Source: Psychromonas algicola (GTDB lineage Bacteria > Pseudomonadota > Gammaproteobacteria > Enterobacterales > Psychromonadaceae). From it: a stretch of 64,000 nt of DNA. Both the position numbers and the translations under genes were made by a program. The stretch spans positions 16,895 to 80,894 of the forward strand of contig NZ_SNUB01000014.1 of assembly GCF_004378355.1 (NCBI RefSeq), written 5' to 3'. Shown piece by piece: positions 45,800 through 58,435 of the stretch (the stretch's first letter is position 1; each line of letters starts with the position of its first letter). Below the pieces are notes generated by a model. The model saw only the letters and a program-made list of their open reading frames with translations. It was not told the origin of the DNA and did not search any database.

Positions 45800-45829
45800 G
45801 GGAAGCTGCTTTAAATCAGCGTTATACCC
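45800..45829 (+). promoter_or_regulatory. putative L1-binding autoregulatory hairpin in the rplK leader
   Basis: GGG-AA-GCTG ... CAGC-GTTATA-CCC forms two short stems with an asymmetric inner loop just before the rplK ribosome site. L1 represses translation of its operon by binding a leader structure that mimics its 23S rRNA site; this hairpin has the right place and shape. Confidence 0.55.
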
Positions 45830-45847
45830 AAATAAAGGTAATATATC

Positions 45848-46276
45848 ATGGCTAAGAAAGTAACCGCATATATCAAACTGCAAGTAGCAGCTGGTATGGC
45901 AAACCCGTCACCACCAGTTGGTCCTGCACTTGGTCAACACGGTGTTAACATTATGGAATTCTGTAAAGCATTCAATGCAAAAACAGAATCTCAAGAAAAA
46001 GGCGCGCCAGTTCCTGTAGTAATTACAGTATACGCTGACCGTTCTTTCACATTCGAAACTAAGACTCCACCTGCATCTTACTTACTTAAGAAAGCTGCTG
46101 GCATCAAGTCTGGCTCTGCTGTACCTAATAAAGATAAAGTAGGTAAAGTAACAGTTGCTCAACTAGAAGAAATCGCGAAAGCGAAAGAAGTTGATTTAAC
46201 GGGTGCCGATCTTGAAGCGATGGTACGTTGTATTGCGGGTTCTGCTCGTTCTATGGGTCTGGAAGTAGAGGGTTAA
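45848..46276 (+). CDS. rplK: 50S ribosomal protein L11
   Basis: 142 residues, standard: [41 protein letters not shown] and the C-terminal rRNA-binding domain ending in [12 protein letters not shown]. Part of the GTPase-associated centre. Four bases separate it from rplA. Confidence 0.98.
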   Translation: MAKKVTAYIKLQVAAGMANPSPPVGPALGQHGVNIMEFCKAFNAKTESQEKGAPVPVVITVYADRSFTFETKTPPASYLLKKAAGIKSGSAVPNKDKVGKVTVAQLEEIAKAKEVDLTGADLEAMVRCIAGSARSMGLEVEG

Positions 46277-46280
46277 TACA

Positions 46281-46985
46281 ATGGCTAAATTATCTAAACG
46301 CATGAAAGCGATCCGCGCAGAAGTTGACGGAACTAAAGAATACGAAATCAATGAAGCAGTAGCACTTTTACAAAAGTTCGCTACAGCTAAATTCAGCGAA
46401 AGCATTGATGTTGCAGTTAACCTTGGTGTTGACTCTCGTCGTAGTGACCAAAACGTTCGTGGTGCAACTGTATTACCACACGGTACTGGTCGTGAAGTTC
46501 GTGTTGCTGTATTCGCACAAGGCGCTAACGCAGAAGCTGCTAAAGCTGCTGGTGCAGATATCGTTGGTATGGACGATCTTGCTGCGCAAGTTAAAGCTGG
46601 CGAAATGGATTTTGACGTAGTTATTGCATCACCAGACGCTATGCGTGTTGTTGGTCAATTAGGTCAAATCTTAGGTCCTCGTGGTCTAATGCCTAACCCG
46701 AAAGTGGGTACTGTAACACCTGACGTAGCTGGCGCTGTTAAAAACGCTAAAGCAGGTCAAGTACGTTACCGTAACGACAAGAATGGTATTATCCATTCTA
46801 CAATCGGTAAAGCATCATTCTCTGCTGAGCAAATTAAAGAAAACCTAGAAGCCCTAATCGTTGCGCTTAAAAAAGTAAAACCATCTGGTGCTAAAGGTCA
46901 ATTCATTAAGAAAGTTTCACTATCTACTACTATGGGCGCTGGCGTTAAAATTGACCAAGCATCTTTAGTAACTGTAGTAGCGTAA
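46281..46985 (+). CDS. rplA: 50S ribosomal protein L1
   Basis: 234 residues, standard: [55 protein letters not shown]. It binds the L1 stalk of 23S rRNA and probably represses its own operon. Confidence 0.98.
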   Translation: MAKLSKRMKAIRAEVDGTKEYEINEAVALLQKFATAKFSESIDVAVNLGVDSRRSDQNVRGATVLPHGTGREVRVAVFAQGANAEAAKAAGADIVGMDDLAAQVKAGEMDFDVVIASPDAMRVVGQLGQILGPRGLMPNPKVGTVTPDVAGAVKNAKAGQVRYRNDKNGIIHSTIGKASFSAEQIKENLEALIVALKKVKPSGAKGQFIKKVSLSTTMGAGVKIDQASLVTVVA

Positions 46986-47044
46986 TTTTTTTAGTCATTT
47001 GATGATTAATCATTAAGTGACTATACAAGGTTGTGTATTGTTTG

Positions 47045-47050
47045 TATAAT
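47045..47050 (+). promoter_or_regulatory. -10 element of the rplJL-rpoBC promoter
   Basis: A perfect TATAAT at the place of the L10 operon promoter; no good -35 hexamer is visible. Just upstream 46993-47022 forms a near-perfect 15-bp dyad (AGTCATTTGATGATT with its partner) after rplA, without a T-run on the coding side. Confidence 0.55.
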
Positions 47051-47084
47051 ATGCGACCTTACTTTGGAGGGCCTTAGGTCCCTT

Positions 47085-47250
47085 CTTAGACCGCAGGTGT
47101 TAACTCTTTGATTTAACTTAATTTCCTGCGTAGATGGTACCGGACCCCAGAAAGATTATTCTACTGGATCCGTAACCAAAATAGTGCCTCATCATTAGAT
47201 GGGGGTGTTTATCTAGGGTAAAACCTAGTGGAATCCAGGAGTAAAACCAA
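47085..47250 (+). promoter_or_regulatory. L10 leader (rplJ autoregulatory mRNA leader)
   Basis: The 265-bp rplA-rplJ gap contains an ordered set of stems resembling the known L10 leader, including GACCGCAGG / CCTGCGTAG around 47090-47135 and CCTAGTGGAATCCAGGAG before rplJ. L10, with L7/L12, binds such a leader to repress translation. Confidence 0.75.
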
Positions 47251-47754
47251 ATGGCATTAAGACTCGAAGACAAACAAGCAATTGTTGCTGAAGTCAGCGA
47301 AGCTGCTAAAGGCGCTCTGTCTGCTGTAACTGCCGATTCACGCGGTGTAACAGTAGGTGCAATGACTGAACTTCGTGCAAAAGCACGTGCAAACGGTGTA
47401 TATTTACGAGTTATTCGTAACACACTAGCACGTCGTGCAGTTGAAGGTACGGACTTTGCATGTCTGACAGAAACGTTTACCGGTCCTACTATCCTTGCAT
47501 TTTCAAACGAACATCCAGGTGCTGCTGCGCGTCTTTTAAAAGACTTCGCTAAAGCAAATGATAAGTTTGAAATTAAAGGATTAGCATTTGAGGGTGAATT
47601 CATTGAAGCCGCTCAAATCGATCGTTTAGCGACATTACCAACATACGACGAAGCAATTGCGAAACTGATGGCTACTATGAAAGAAGCTGCAGCTGGCAAA
47701 CTTGTACGTACTCTGGCTGCTATTCGCGACCAGAAAGAAGAATCTGCAGCGTAA
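47251..47754 (+). CDS. rplJ: 50S ribosomal protein L10
   Basis: 167 residues: [54 protein letters not shown]. It anchors L7/L12 dimers through its C-terminal helix. Preceded by CAGGAG. Confidence 0.97.
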   Translation: MALRLEDKQAIVAEVSEAAKGALSAVTADSRGVTVGAMTELRAKARANGVYLRVIRNTLARRAVEGTDFACLTETFTGPTILAFSNEHPGAAARLLKDFAKANDKFEIKGLAFEGEFIEAAQIDRLATLPTYDEAIAKLMATMKEAAAGKLVRTLAAIRDQKEESAA

Positions 47755-47797
47755 TTGCTGTAATACCATTTTATAATCTATATATAGGAATTGACTC

Positions 47798-48166
47798 ATG
47801 TCTCTTACTAAAGACCAAATCATTGATGCAGTTGCAGAATTATCTGTAATGGAAGTTGTTGAACTAATCGAAGCAATGGAAGAAAAATTCGGCGTATCTG
47901 CTGCAGCTGCTGTTGCTGCAGGTCCAGCTGCTGGCGGCGACGCTGCTGCTGAGCAAACTGAATTCAACCTAGTACTTACTGCATTCGGTGAGAACAAAGT
48001 TAAAGCAATCAAAGCTGTACGTGGCATCACAGGTCTAGGCCTGAAAGAAGCTAAAGAAGCTGTTGAATCTTGCCCAGCGGTACTTAAAGAAGGTATCGAG
48101 AAAGCTGAAGGTGAAGCATTCATCAAAGAGCTTGAAGAAATCGGTGCAACTGCTGAACTTAAATAA
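47798..48166 (+). CDS. rplL: 50S ribosomal protein L7/L12
   Basis: 122 residues: N-terminal dimerisation domain ([20 protein letters not shown]), Ala/Gly-rich hinge (about 37-52) and C-terminal factor-binding domain ([17 protein letters not shown] stretch, [17 protein letters not shown]). Binds EF-Tu and EF-G. Confidence 0.98.
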   Translation: MSLTKDQIIDAVAELSVMEVVELIEAMEEKFGVSAAAAVAAGPAAGGDAAAEQTEFNLVLTAFGENKVKAIKAVRGITGLGLKEAKEAVESCPAVLKEGIEKAEGEAFIKELEEIGATAELK

Positions 48167-48204
48167 GTTAAATTTTTTAACTTATTAGCCATGAAAATGG
48201 CACT

Positions 48205-48234
48205 GGCTGGTGATTATTGATCACCGGCCTTTTT
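48205..48234 (+). terminator. attenuator between rplL and rpoB
   Basis: A 10-bp stem (GGCTGGTGAT at 48205-48214 with ATCACCGGCC at 48220-48229, one G-U pair) is followed by a run of six T from 48230. In E. coli a partial terminator at this place sets the ratio of ribosomal protein to polymerase. Confidence 0.88.
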
Positions 48235-48481
48235 GCGCTATAGGATACCGTGATTTGCCATTATTTTTTACGGTCATCGGACGCTTAAGGTGATGTTCTA
48301 ATCAACTGTTTCAGTATTTAAAGTTAGCGAAATAAGCTGCACCTAAAAAATAGGTCTAAACTGAATCCGTTAAGATTACAAAATATCATTAACAACAAAA
48401 TAATGTGCCGCCGTTGTCATGCATTAAGAGTCAAAAAATGAGACAACTATGACCAATTTAATCAGCGAGCAAAGGAACCAC

Positions 48482-51400
48482 ATGGGTTACTCTTATACTG
48501 AGAAAAAACGTATTCGTAAGGATTTTGGGAAACGCCCGCAAGTTATGGAAAAACCATACTTGTTGGAAATTCAACTTGATTCATTCAAACGATACATTGA
48601 AGTCGATCCAACTGGCGAAGTAGGTCTAGAAGCTGCTTTTAACAGCATCTTCCCAATCGCAAGTTATTCAGGCACTTCGGAGCTACAATATGTTAGCTAC
48701 CGTTTAGGCGAACCTGTCTTTGATGTTAAAGAATGTCAAATTCGCGGAGTAACATACTCTGCTTCTTTACGTGTTAAATTACGTCTTGTTATTTATGATC
48801 GTGATGCACCTGCAGGCACGGTTAAAGATATCCGCGAACAAGAAGTTTACATGGGTGAAATGCCACTCATGACAGAAAACGGTACTTTTGTAATCAATGG
48901 TACTGAGCGTGTAATCGTTTCTCAATTACATCGTTCTCCTGGTGTTTTCTTTGACCATGATAAAGGTAAAACACACAGCTCGGGTAAAGTGTTATATAAC
49001 GCACGTGTTATCCCATACCGTGGTTCTTGGTTAGATTTTGAATTTGACCCTAAAGATAACCTATTTGTTCGTATCGATCGTCGTCGTAAACTACCAGCAA
49101 CTATTATGCTGCGCGCTCTTGAGTTCACGACTGAAGAAATTTTAGATTTATTCTTCGATACGACTGAATTTACTGTTAAAGACGGTGCTATACAAATGGC
49201 ATTGATCGCTGACCGTTTACGTGGTGAGCAATTTAACTTTGACATCGTAAGTAAAGGTAAAACGTATGTTGAAGCAGGTAAGCGTATTACTGCTCGTCAT
49301 ATTCGTGAACTTGAAAAAGCGAACGTTAAAACTATCGAAGTTCCGTTTGAACATGTTGAAGGTAAAGTTTCTGCAAAAGATTACATCAGTAAAGATACTG
49401 GCGAAATCATTGTTAATGCAAACGATATCTTTACTGTTGAATTACTGGCTGAGCTTGCTCAATCTGGTATCAAGAAATTCGAAGCTATCTACACAAATGA
49501 ATTAGATTGTGGTTCATTTATCTCAGATACATTACGTGTTGATTCTTCAACTAACCGTTTAGAAGCGTTAGTAGAAATTTACCGTATGATGCGTCCTGGT
49601 GAGCCACCAACAAAAGATGCAGCTGAAGGTTTATTCCAAAACTTATTCTTTGCACCTGAACGTTATGACTTATCTAAAGTAGGTCGTATGAAGTTTAATC
49701 GCCGTGTTAACATTGAAGGCGATGAAGGTCCTGGTATTTTATCTAAAGAAGATATCTTAAGTGTGATGAAAACGCTGATTGATATCCGTAACGGTAATGG
49801 CGAAGTAGATGATATCGATCATCTTGGTAACCGTCGTATCCGTTGTGTAGGTGAAATGGCTGAAAACCAATTCCGTGTTGGTTTAGTACGTGTTGAACGT
49901 GCTGTTAAAGAGCGTCTATCTTTAGGCGACCTTGATGCAACTATGCCGCAAGATCTTATCAATGCAAAACCTATTTCAGCTGCTGTTAAAGAGTTCTTTG
50001 GTTCTTCACAACTGTCTCAGTTTATGGACCAAAATAACCCGTTATCAGAAGTAACACACAAACGTCGTATTTCAGCATTAGGTCCTGGTGGTCTAACTCG
50101 TGAACGTGCTGGTTTTGAAGTACGTGACGTACATGCAACTCACTACGGTCGTTTATGTCCTATCGAAACACCTGAGGGACCAAACATCGGTCTTATCAAC
50201 TCGTTAGCGACTTTCTCTCGTACTAACAGCTACGGTTTCTTAGAAACACCTTACCGTAAAGTAGTTGATGGTAAACCAACTGATCAAGTTGAATATTTAT
50301 CAGCAATTGAAGAAGGTACGTTCGTAATCGCACAGGCATCTGCAAACATTGATGCAACTGGGCAGTTAGACGAAGAGATGATTCCATGTCGTCATAAAGG
50401 TGAAACTACCTTTATGGGACCAAACGATATCGATTACATGGATGTGTCACCACAACAGATCATTTCTGTTGCTGCGTCACTTATCCCGTTCTTAGAACAT
50501 GATGATGCAAACCGTGCCTTAATGGGTGCGAACATGCAACGTCAAGCGGTTCCTACATTGCGTGCTGATAAGCCGTTAGTTGGTACTGGTATCGAGCGTC
50601 GTTTAGCGATCGATTCTGGTGTAACAATTATCGCAAAACGTGGCGGAACGATTGATTACGTTGATGCATCTCGTATTGTTGTTAAAGTTGCTGATGATGA
50701 ATTAGTTGCTGGTGAAGCCGGTATCGATATCTACAACTTAACTAAATACACGCGTTCGAATCAGAATACTTGTATTAACCAAAAACCAACGTGTAAACCT
50801 GGCGAGCCAATTGTTCGCGGTGACGTATTAGCCGATGGTCCATCGACTGATATGGGTGATTTAGCATTGGGTCAAAACATGAAGATTGCCTTCATGCCTT
50901 GGAATGGTTACAACTTTGAGGATTCAATCCTTATTTCTGAGCGTGTATCTCAAGAAGATCGTTTCACTACGATCCATATCCAAGAGTTCTCATGTATTGC
51001 ACGTGAAACTAAATTGGGTACTGAAGAGATCACTGCGGATATCCCTAACGTTGGTGAATCTGCATTAAGCAAACTAGATGAATCTGGTATTGTTTATGTA
51101 GGTGCTGAAGTTAAACCGGGTGATATCTTAGTAGGTAAAGTAACGCCAAAAGGCGAGACTCAACTTACGCCAGAGGAAAAACTATTACGTGCTATCTTCG
51201 GTGAAAAAGCGTCTGATGTTAAAGACAGCTCTTTACGCGTAGCTAACTCAACTTACGCAACAGTTATTGACGTTCAAGTCTTTACTCGTGACGGCGTTGA
51301 GAAAGACAAACGTGCATTAGAAATCGAAGAAATGCAGTTGAAAGCGGCTAAGAAAGATTTAACTGAGAAGTTCAAAATCTTAGAAGGCGCTATCTACGAA

Positions 51401-52519
51401 AAAGCATTAAATCTATTAGTTTCAGCGGGTCAAGAAGAAGCGCGTCTACTGCAAATGCCTAAGGCACAGTGGTTTGACATCGTACTTTCTGATGACGAGA
51501 AACAAACACTATTAGATCAAATCAATGCACAACACGATGAAATTAAAGCAGACTACGATAAAGAGTTTGACCTTAAACGTCGTAAAATTACACAAGGTGA
51601 TGATTTAGCACCAGGTGTACAAAAAATTGTTAAGGTTTACCTAGCGGTACGTCGTCGCCTACAACCAGGTGATAAAATGGCGGGTCGTCACGGTAACAAA
51701 GGTGTTATTTCAAACATCGTACCTGTAGAAGATATGCCTCACGATGAGTTTGGTGTTCCAGTTGATATCGTACTTAACCCATTGGGTGTACCATCACGTA
51801 TGAACATCGGTCAGATTCTTGAAACGCATCTTGGTCTAGCTTGTAAAGGTGTGGGTGAGAAACTAGAGCGTATGATCAAAGATCAACGCGACGTTGAAAT
51901 CAGTAAAGTACGTGAATACGTACAAAAACTTTACTCATTCGGCGATGCACCTTGCCACGTTGACTTAAATGACTTTGATGACGAAGCTGTGTTACGTCTT
52001 GCTAAAAACCTATACAAAGGTTTACCAGTAGCAACACCTGCATTTGATGGCGCACATGAAAGTGAAATCCGTGAACTATTATCATTAGCTGATTTACCAG
52101 AATCTGGTCAATTACAGTTAACTGATGGTCGTACTGGTATTCCATTTGAGCGTCCAGTAACTGTTGGTTACATGTACATGTTAAAACTGAATCACTTGGT
52201 TGATGACAAAATGCATGCACGTTCAACAGGTTCTTACAGCTTGGTTACTCAGCAACCACTTGGTGGTAAAGCTCAGTTCGGTGGCCAGCGTTTCGGTGAG
52301 ATGGAAGTATGGGCACTAGAAGCTTACGGTGCTGCTTACACTCTACAAGAAATGCTAACGGTTAAATCGGATGATGTGAATGGTCGTACTAAGATGTATA
52401 AAAACATCGTAGACGGTGACCATAGAATGGAACCAGGCATGCCTGAATCATTCAACGTATTGTTGAAAGAGATCCGTTCATTAAGCATCAACATCGAGTT
52501 AGATGAAGAAAACGGCTAA
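48482..52519 (+). CDS. rpoB: DNA-directed RNA polymerase subunit beta
   Basis: 1345 residues from the ATG at 48482, which has AAAGGA before it and gives the family's start ([18 protein letters not shown]). An in-frame ATG at 48449 would add 11 residues and is rejected. The rifampicin-binding region ([28 protein letters not shown]) has Q513, D516, H526 and S531-type residues in wild-type form and in register with E. coli numbering. [13 protein letters not shown] is the active-centre motif. Catalytic core of transcription; cotranscribed with rplJL and rpoC. Confidence 0.98.
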   Translation: MGYSYTEKKRIRKDFGKRPQVMEKPYLLEIQLDSFKRYIEVDPTGEVGLEAAFNSIFPIASYSGTSELQYVSYRLGEPVFDVKECQIRGVTYSASLRVKLRLVIYDRDAPAGTVKDIREQEVYMGEMPLMTENGTFVINGTERVIVSQLHRSPGVFFDHDKGKTHSSGKVLYNARVIPYRGSWLDFEFDPKDNLFVRIDRRRKLPATIMLRALEFTTEEILDLFFDTTEFTVKDGAIQMALIADRLRGEQFNFDIVSKGKTYVEAGKRITARHIRELEKANVKTIEVPFEHVEGKVSAKDYISKDTGEIIVNANDIFTVELLAELAQSGIKKFEAIYTNELDCGSFISDTLRVDSSTNRLEALVEIYRMMRPGEPPTKDAAEGLFQNLFFAPERYDLSKVGRMKFNRRVNIEGDEGPGILSKEDILSVMKTLIDIRNGNGEVDDIDHLGNRRIRCVGEMAENQFRVGLVRVERAVKERLSLGDLDATMPQDLINAKPISAAVKEFFGSSQLSQFMDQNNPLSEVTHKRRISALGPGGLTRERAGFEVRDVHATHYGRLCPIETPEGPNIGLINSLATFSRTNSYGFLETPYRKVVDGKPTDQVEYLSAIEEGTFVIAQASANIDATGQLDEEMIPCRHKGETTFMGPNDIDYMDVSPQQIISVAASLIPFLEHDDANRALMGANMQRQAVPTLRADKPLVGTGIERRLAIDSGVTIIAKRGGTIDYVDASRIVVKVADDELVAGEAGIDIYNLTKYTRSNQNTCINQKPTCKPGEPIVRGDVLADGPSTDMGDLALGQNMKIAFMPWNGYNFEDSILISERVSQEDRFTTIHIQEFSCIARETKLGTEEITADIPNVGESALSKLDESGIVYVGAEVKPGDILVGKVTPKGETQLTPEEKLLRAIFGEKASDVKDSSLRVANSTYATVIDVQVFTRDGVEKDKRALEIEEMQLKAAKKDLTEKFKILEGAIYEKALNLLVSAGQEEARLLQMPKAQWFDIVLSDDEKQTLLDQINAQHDEIKADYDKEFDLKRRKITQGDDLAPGVQKIVKVYLAVRRRLQPGDKMAGRHGNKGVISNIVPVEDMPHDEFGVPVDIVLNPLGVPSRMNIGQILETHLGLACKGVGEKLERMIKDQRDVEISKVREYVQKLYSFGDAPCHVDLNDFDDEAVLRLAKNLYKGLPVATPAFDGAHESEIRELLSLADLPESGQLQLTDGRTGIPFERPVTVGYMYMLKLNHLVDDKMHARSTGSYSLVTQQPLGGKAQFGGQRFGEMEVWALEAYGAAYTLQEMLTVKSDDVNGRTKMYKNIVDGDHRMEPGMPESFNVLLKEIRSLSINIELDEENG

Positions 52520-52601
52520 GCACTAAGTTAGTTGGCTTAAGTAAATATGTGGCGTCTTGGTACATTAAGGCGCCTAGTTTTAACTCCTATGGGAGAGTAG
52601 C

Positions 52602-55600
52602 GTGAAAGACTTACTAAAGTTTTTAAAGCAACAAAATAAAACCAAAGAATTCGATGGTATTAAAATCGGTTTAGCATCACCTGAAATGATCCGTTCATGG
52701 TCTTTTGGTGAAGTTAAAAAACCTGAAACCATTAACTACCGTACATTTAAACCTGAACGTGAAGGTTTATTCTGTGCACGTATCTTTGGTCCAATTAAAG
52801 ATTACGAATGTTTATGTGGCAAATACAAACGCCTTAAGCATCGTGGTGTTATTTGTGAAAAATGTGGTGTTGAGGTAACTCAAGCTAAAGTTCGTCGTGA
52901 CCGTATGGGACACATCGAATTAGCATCACCTGTTGCACACATTTGGTTCCTTAAATCACTTCCGTCTCGTATCGGCTTAATGCTAGATATGACGTTACGT
53001 GATATCGAACGTATCCTATATTTTGAATCATTCGTGGTTGTTGAACCTGGAATGACTGATCTTGAGCGTGGCCAAATCCTTCTTGAAGAAGAGTACTTGG
53101 ACAACCTAGAGCAATGGGGCGATGAGTTTGATGCAATGATGGGCGCAGAAGCCGTATTTGCATTACTTAAGCAACTAGATCTAGACCACGAGATCAAAGG
53201 CATGCGTGAAGAATTAGAAACAACTAATTCTGAAACTCGCCGTAAGAAATTAACTAAACGTCTGAAGTTAGTGGAATCTTTCCACCAGTCTTCAAACAAA
53301 CCAGAGTGGATGATCTTAACTGTACTTCCAGTACTGCCACCTGATTTACGTCCTCTAGTACCACTAGATGGCGGACGTTTTGCTACATCAGATCTAAATG
53401 ACTTATACCGTCGTGTTATTAACCGTAATAACCGTCTAAAACGTCTTTTAGAATTAGCTGCTCCAGATATCATCGTACGTAACGAAAAACGTATGTTACA
53501 AGAATCTGTGGATGCGTTATTAGATAATGGTCGTCGTGGCCGAGCTATTACTGGTTCGAACAAACGTCCTCTAAAATCGCTTGCAGATATGATCAAAGGT
53601 AAGCAAGGTCGTTTCCGTCAAAACTTACTAGGTAAACGTGTAGATTACTCTGGTCGTTCTGTAATCACAGTAGGTCCAACTTTACGTTTACATCAATGTG
53701 GTCTTCCGAAGAAGATGGCATTAGAGCTATTCAAACCATTCGTTTACGGTAAGTTAGAAGCATTAGGTCTTGCGACTACTATTAAAGCGGCTAAGAAATT
53801 AGTTGACCGTGAAGGTGGTGAAGTTTGGGATATCCTAGAAGGTGTTATCCGTGAACATCCAGTGCTACTTAACCGTGCACCAACACTTCACAGATTAGGT
53901 ATCCAAGCGTTTGAACCTGTATTAATCGAAGGTAAAGCGATTCAATTACATCCATTGGTTTGTGCGGCATACAACGCCGACTTCGATGGTGACCAAATGG
54001 CGGTACACGTACCGTTAACAATTGAAGCGCAGCTTGAAGCTCGTACCTTAATGATGTCTACGAATAATATCCTATCACCAGCGAATGGTGAGCCGATTAT
54101 CGTACCATCTCAGGACGTTGTATTAGGTTTGTACTACATGACTCGTACTCGCATTAATGCGCGTGGTGAAGGTATGTACTTCCAAAATGCTAAAGAAGCT
54201 GAAAAAGCATACCGTGCTGGTGTTGTTGATTTACAAGCGATTGTTAAAGTACGTATGACGCAAGTACATATTGGTGAAGACAAATCTCGTACTTCTACTA
54301 CTGAGTTAGTTGAAACAACTATCGGTCGTGCAATTCTTTCTTTAATTATGCCTGAAGGTCTTCCTTTTGAGCATGTTGACCTAAACATGGGTAAAAAAGC
54401 AATCTCTAACGTATTGAATGCTTGTTACCGTCTGTTGGGTATTAAAGATACAGTTATCTTTGCTGACCAATTAATGTATACCGGTTTTGAATACGCGACA
54501 TTGTCGGGTGCTTCTGTTGGTATCGACGATATGGTTATTCCAGATGCTAAGAAAACATTAGTTGAAGAAGCTGAAGCTGAAGTATTAGAAATCCAAGAGC
54601 AATTCCAAGCTGGTCTTGTTACTGCGGGTGAGCGTTACAATAAAGTTATCGATATCTGGGCAAGTGCGAATGAGCAAGTTGCTAAAGCGATGATGGAAAA
54701 CCTTTCTAAAGAAACAGTATTAACAGCGAAAGGCGAAGAAGCAGTACAAGATTCGTTTAACAGCGTTTACATGATGGCCGATTCTGGTGCACGTGGTAGT
54801 GCCGCTCAGATTCGTCAGCTAGCTGGTATGCGTGGTCTGATGGCTAAACCAGATGGTTCAATCATCGAAACACCAATCACGGCTAACTTCCGTGAAGGTC
54901 TAAACGTACTTCAGTACTTCATCTCAACGCATGGTGCACGTAAAGGTCTAGCCGATACCGCACTTAAAACAGCAAACTCGGGTTACCTAACTCGTCGTCT
55001 TGTTGATATTGCTCAAGATTTAGTTATCACAGAAGAAGATTGTGGTAGTGAAGAAGGTCTATTAGTTACACCACTTATTCAAGGTGGCGACGTTGTTGAA
55101 CCACTTCGTGAGCGTGTACTAGGTCGTGTTGTTGCTCGTGACATCATTAAACCAGGTACGGATAACGAAGTATTAATCGAACGTAACGTATTACTTGATG
55201 AGAAAAAATGTGACTTGATCGAAGAAGCTTCTGTTGACCAAGTATGGGTTCGCTCAGTTATTACTTGTCACACTGACTTCGGTGCTTGTGCACAATGTTA
55301 CGGTCGTGACTTAGCTCGTGGACATATGGTTGGTCAAGGCGAGGCAGTAGGTGTTATGGCTGCTCAGTCTATCGGTGAACCTGGTACACAGTTAACGATG
55401 CGTACGTTCCACATCGGTGGTGCAGCATCGCGTTCTGCCTCTGAAAACAGCATTCAAGTTAAAAACTCAGGTAAAATTAAATTACATAACGCTAAGTTTG
55501 TAATTAATTCTGATGAGAAAGTAGTTGTTACTTCTCGTTCAACTGAATTAACAATTATCGATGAATTAGGTCGTACAAAAGAGAATCACCGTCTACCTTA

Positions 55601-56822
55601 CGGTGCCGTTCTTGAGAAGCAAGATGGAACAGCAATCACTGCTGGCGAAATCATTGCTAACTGGGACCCGCATACACATCCAATCATTACGGAAGTGGAA
55701 GGTAAGATTGAATTCTTAGACTTCATTGAAGGCGTAACGATTAACAAACAAACTGATGAGCTAACTGGTTTATCAAGTATTGTTGTTATTGACCCTGCAC
55801 AACGTCCAAGTGCTGGTAAAGAAATGCGTCCAATGGCTAAACTAGTTGATGCTAAAGGTAATGATTTATTCATTCCTGGTACTGATGTTGCTGCGCAATA
55901 TGCATTACCTGCAAAAGCGATTGTTAGTCTAGAAGATGGTGCTCCAGTACGAGTTGGTGATGCGGTTGCTCGTATCCCTCAAGAAAGTTCAAAAACTCGT
56001 GATATCACGGGTGGTCTACCTCGCGTAGCCGACTTGTTTGAAGCACGTACGCCAAAAGATGCTGCGATTCTTGCTGAAGTGTCAGGTACATTATCATTTG
56101 GTAAAGAAACTAAAGGCAAACGTCGTTTAGTGATCACACAAGCAAATGGTGATGTCTATGAAGAGATGATCCCTAAATGGCGTCACCTAAACATCTTCGA
56201 AGGTGAGAAGATTGAAAAAGGTGAGGTTATTTCTGACGGTCCTGAGTCTCCTCATGACATTCTTCGTTTACGTGGTATTAGCCCAGTGGCTAACTACATC
56301 ACTAATGAAGTACAAGAAGTATATCGTTTACAAGGTGTAAAAATTAATGATAAGCATATCGAAGTTATCGTTAATCAAATGCTACGTAAATGTATCATCA
56401 CTGATGCTGGTGACACGTCATTCTTAGTGGGTGAACAAGCTGAAGTAGTACGTGTTATTATTGAAAATCGTAAACTTGAAGCTGAAGGCAAAAATGTTGC
56501 TAAGTTTGAATACCAGTTATTAGGTATTACTAAAGCATCATTAGCAACTGAGTCATTTATCTCAGCTGCCTCTTTCCAAGAAACAACACGTGTTCTTACG
56601 GAAGCGGCTGTTGCTGGTAAATGTGACCAATTACATGGCTTGAAAGAGAATGTAATCGTAGGTCGCTTGATTCCTGCTGGTACTGGTTTTGCACATCACA
56701 AAACACGTGCTGCTGCTAAAGCGAAAGAGCTAGAGCCTATTGCTGAACAACCAACCATTGACGTTGAAGCTGCTGAGCAAAACTTAGCTGACTTATTAAA
56801 CGCCGTTGATTTTGGTGAATAA
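52602..56822 (+). CDS. rpoC: DNA-directed RNA polymerase subunit beta'
   Basis: 1406 residues, GTG start at 52602 preceded by GGGAGAG. The zinc ribbon [20 protein letters not shown] is N-terminal; the catalytic triad Asp460/462/464 is in [12 protein letters not shown]; the second zinc site is near [15 protein letters not shown]; trigger-loop region [18 protein letters not shown] is intact. The gene follows rpoB by 82 bases and ends with a terminator. Confidence 0.98.
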   Translation: MKDLLKFLKQQNKTKEFDGIKIGLASPEMIRSWSFGEVKKPETINYRTFKPEREGLFCARIFGPIKDYECLCGKYKRLKHRGVICEKCGVEVTQAKVRRDRMGHIELASPVAHIWFLKSLPSRIGLMLDMTLRDIERILYFESFVVVEPGMTDLERGQILLEEEYLDNLEQWGDEFDAMMGAEAVFALLKQLDLDHEIKGMREELETTNSETRRKKLTKRLKLVESFHQSSNKPEWMILTVLPVLPPDLRPLVPLDGGRFATSDLNDLYRRVINRNNRLKRLLELAAPDIIVRNEKRMLQESVDALLDNGRRGRAITGSNKRPLKSLADMIKGKQGRFRQNLLGKRVDYSGRSVITVGPTLRLHQCGLPKKMALELFKPFVYGKLEALGLATTIKAAKKLVDREGGEVWDILEGVIREHPVLLNRAPTLHRLGIQAFEPVLIEGKAIQLHPLVCAAYNADFDGDQMAVHVPLTIEAQLEARTLMMSTNNILSPANGEPIIVPSQDVVLGLYYMTRTRINARGEGMYFQNAKEAEKAYRAGVVDLQAIVKVRMTQVHIGEDKSRTSTTELVETTIGRAILSLIMPEGLPFEHVDLNMGKKAISNVLNACYRLLGIKDTVIFADQLMYTGFEYATLSGASVGIDDMVIPDAKKTLVEEAEAEVLEIQEQFQAGLVTAGERYNKVIDIWASANEQVAKAMMENLSKETVLTAKGEEAVQDSFNSVYMMADSGARGSAAQIRQLAGMRGLMAKPDGSIIETPITANFREGLNVLQYFISTHGARKGLADTALKTANSGYLTRRLVDIAQDLVITEEDCGSEEGLLVTPLIQGGDVVEPLRERVLGRVVARDIIKPGTDNEVLIERNVLLDEKKCDLIEEASVDQVWVRSVITCHTDFGACAQCYGRDLARGHMVGQGEAVGVMAAQSIGEPGTQLTMRTFHIGGAASRSASENSIQVKNSGKIKLHNAKFVINSDEKVVVTSRSTELTIIDELGRTKENHRLPYGAVLEKQDGTAITAGEIIANWDPHTHPIITEVEGKIEFLDFIEGVTINKQTDELTGLSSIVVIDPAQRPSAGKEMRPMAKLVDAKGNDLFIPGTDVAAQYALPAKAIVSLEDGAPVRVGDAVARIPQESSKTRDITGGLPRVADLFEARTPKDAAILAEVSGTLSFGKETKGKRRLVITQANGDVYEEMIPKWRHLNIFEGEKIEKGEVISDGPESPHDILRLRGISPVANYITNEVQEVYRLQGVKINDKHIEVIVNQMLRKCIITDAGDTSFLVGEQAEVVRVIIENRKLEAEGKNVAKFEYQLLGITKASLATESFISAASFQETTRVLTEAAVAGKCDQLHGLKENVIVGRLIPAGTGFAHHKTRAAAKAKELEPIAEQPTIDVEAAEQNLADLLNAVDFGE

Positions 56823-56947
56823 GGATAGGTTTCAAAATACTTGAACTATTGTTTTCAAAATAACCAGTCTTTAGGTTTTTTGAAAGCAATTTAAATAAAG
56901 TTATTTTGTAAATATTACTCATCTAATTAAATAGATGTTTAAAATAA

Positions 56948-56972
56948 AAAGGTGCTTCGGCACCTTTCTTTA
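56948..56972 (+). terminator. intrinsic terminator of the rplJL-rpoBC operon
   Basis: An 8-bp stem AAAGGTGC / GCACCTTT (56948-56955 with 56960-56967) with a stable TTCG tetraloop, followed by CTTTAT. It lies 126 bases after the rpoC stop. Confidence 0.88.
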
Positions 56973-57025
56973 TACCTAAAATTTGAGTATCTCCAAGCTG
57001 AACTCTAAGTTGCTGCTGGTGAAGT

Positions 57026-57341
57026 AAAAGTCATATGCCTAAATGTATCCATATATTGGGCGTCGATTCATCTGAGCTAATTCAAACTAATAAACAGCTG
57101 ATTTAAAAGTATCATCTCTAAATGTAGTTATGTATTCGAATCGTTGGTTTCATTCGAAATAATTCAAATCAACGGGGGGCTTATAAAGCCACATGTTTAA
57201 ATGTAACCATATATTCGAGGTTGGATTCATCCGAGGTAATTCAGCTAATAAACAGGTGACTTAAAAGTCACATCCCTGAATGTAACTATGTATTCGATGT
57301 GTTGGATTTATATGAGTTATTTAGCTAGTCGATGGCGCCTT
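57026..57341. repeat. diverged 79-bp tandem array, four copies, related to the REP-like element
   Basis: Units begin at 57026, 57105, 57184 and 57263 with an exact 79-bp period although the copies differ at many sites. Each contains, in reverse orientation, the modules of the REP-like element: GGTTGGATTCATCCGAGG and AGGTGACTTAAAAGTCACAT in the best copies, joined by a TAATTCAGCTAATAAAC-type linker. The gap between rpoC and ridA (779 bp) otherwise holds nothing recognisable. Confidence 0.85.
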
Positions 57342-57364
57342 AAAACCAACTTATCGATTCGTTC

Positions 57365-57394
57365 TCGGGACGTCGGATTTATCCGACCTTTTTA
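57365..57394. repeat. half REP-like element with terminator-like end
   Basis: TCGGGAC, then a perfect 7-bp hairpin GTCGGAT-TT-ATCCGAC (57372-57387) followed by CTTTTTATT. It could stop read-through from rpoC toward ridA. Confidence 0.7.
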
Positions 57395-57601
57395 TTGCTT
57401 ATTTTGTGTCGTTAATTACGTTAATTTCTATTACCAATTACGAAGCTTGTTAATATAAAATTTGCAGCAAGTGGCTTTGTGCGTTAAATTTCAGCTTCAC
57501 CAATATAATTGTTATTTTAGGTGGTAAATATTTACACTAAATAATAATTTATTTCTCGATTTGCTGAAAAGTAAAAGTAACCGCTATCTAAAGGTATAAT
57601 A

Positions 57602-57994
57602 ATGACTTCAAAAACAATTATCTCAACAGAAAATGCTCCATCTGCAATTGGTCCTTACTGTCAAGCAACACAATTTGGTGAATTAATATTTACTTCTGGT
57701 CAAATCCCACTTGAGCCTAAATCAATGGAAATCGTTGAAGGCGGGATCACTGAGCAAACTGAACAAGTAATGAAAAACTTATTTGCAGTGCTAGAAGAAG
57801 CTGGTGCAACAGGTGAAACAGTCATTAAAACAACTTGTTTCATTAAAGATATGAATGACTTTGTCGCTTTTAACGAAGTCTATGCAAAATATTTTGCGAC
57901 ATCTGCACCTTCTCGTTCATGCGTAGAAGTAGCTCGCTTACCAAAAGACGTGTTAGTTGAAGTGGAAGCGATTGCATACGTTGCAAATAAATAG
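57602..57994 (+). CDS. ridA: RidA family enamine/imine deaminase
   Basis: 130 residues, normal length: [26 protein letters not shown], the FAVLEEAG stretch, and [21 protein letters not shown] with the Arg that holds the substrate carboxylate. It hydrolyses reactive 2-aminoacrylate and similar enamines from PLP enzymes. AAAGG lies before the ATG. It is a lone gene between rpoC and tusD, 31 bases before tusD. Confidence 0.93.
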   Translation: MTSKTIISTENAPSAIGPYCQATQFGELIFTSGQIPLEPKSMEIVEGGITEQTEQVMKNLFAVLEEAGATGETVIKTTCFIKDMNDFVAFNEVYAKYFATSAPSRSCVEVARLPKDVLVEVEAIAYVANK

Positions 57995-58025
57995 CAATTA
58001 TTAACACATTAAACATAGGTTAATT

Positions 58026-58430
58026 ATGTGTGACCATCAGGTAGTTAAATTTTCAATTTTGGTGACTGGCAATCCAGCCAGTAGCCAAAGTGCTTCATCT
58101 GCTTATCAGTTTTGTAGTGCAGCTTTATCTGCGGGTCATACTATTAATGGTGTTTTTTTCTATTTAGATGGTGTGCTTAATGCAAATCGTTTAATTAGTC
58201 CTGCAACGGATGAAGTTAATTTGCCTAGTTTATGGGCGTTATTAGCTGAAAAACATGAATTTCCTTTGGAGGTTTGTGTTTCTGCTTCTTTAAGACGTGG
58301 AGTGATTAACCAGCAAGAAGCTGAACAATTAGGATTGCTACATCATAATGTGAATTCTCCTTTTGTACTAAGTGGGTTAGGGCAGTTAGCCGAGCTTTCT
58401 GCAAGTTGTGATCGTTTGGTTCAATTTTAG
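58026..58430 (+). CDS. tusD: sulfurtransferase TusD
   Basis: 134 residues: KFSILVTGNPASSQSASSAY, GVFFYLDGVLNANRL and VCVSASLRRGV with the active Cys84, the sulfur-carrying residue that corresponds to Cys78 in E. coli. TusBCD relays sulfur from TusA to TusE for 2-thiouridine in tRNA. Five bases before tusC. Confidence 0.95.
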   Translation: MCDHQVVKFSILVTGNPASSQSASSAYQFCSAALSAGHTINGVFFYLDGVLNANRLISPATDEVNLPSLWALLAEKHEFPLEVCVSASLRRGVINQQEAEQLGLLHHNVNSPFVLSGLGQLAELSASCDRLVQF

Positions 58431-58435
58431 GTAGC

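Noticed and set aside
47118..47603. Minus-strand open frame of 161 codons over the L10 leader and rplJ
   Set aside because: Antisense shadow of a strongly biased ribosomal protein gene; composition and lack of a ribosome site argue against it.
48449..48481. Upstream start of rpoB giving 11 extra residues
   Set aside because: The family begins at the ATG at 48482, which has a good ribosome site.
52880..53596. Minus-strand open frame of 238 codons inside rpoC
   Set aside because: Arg/Ser-rich antisense shadow of rpoC codon bias, no recognisable domain.
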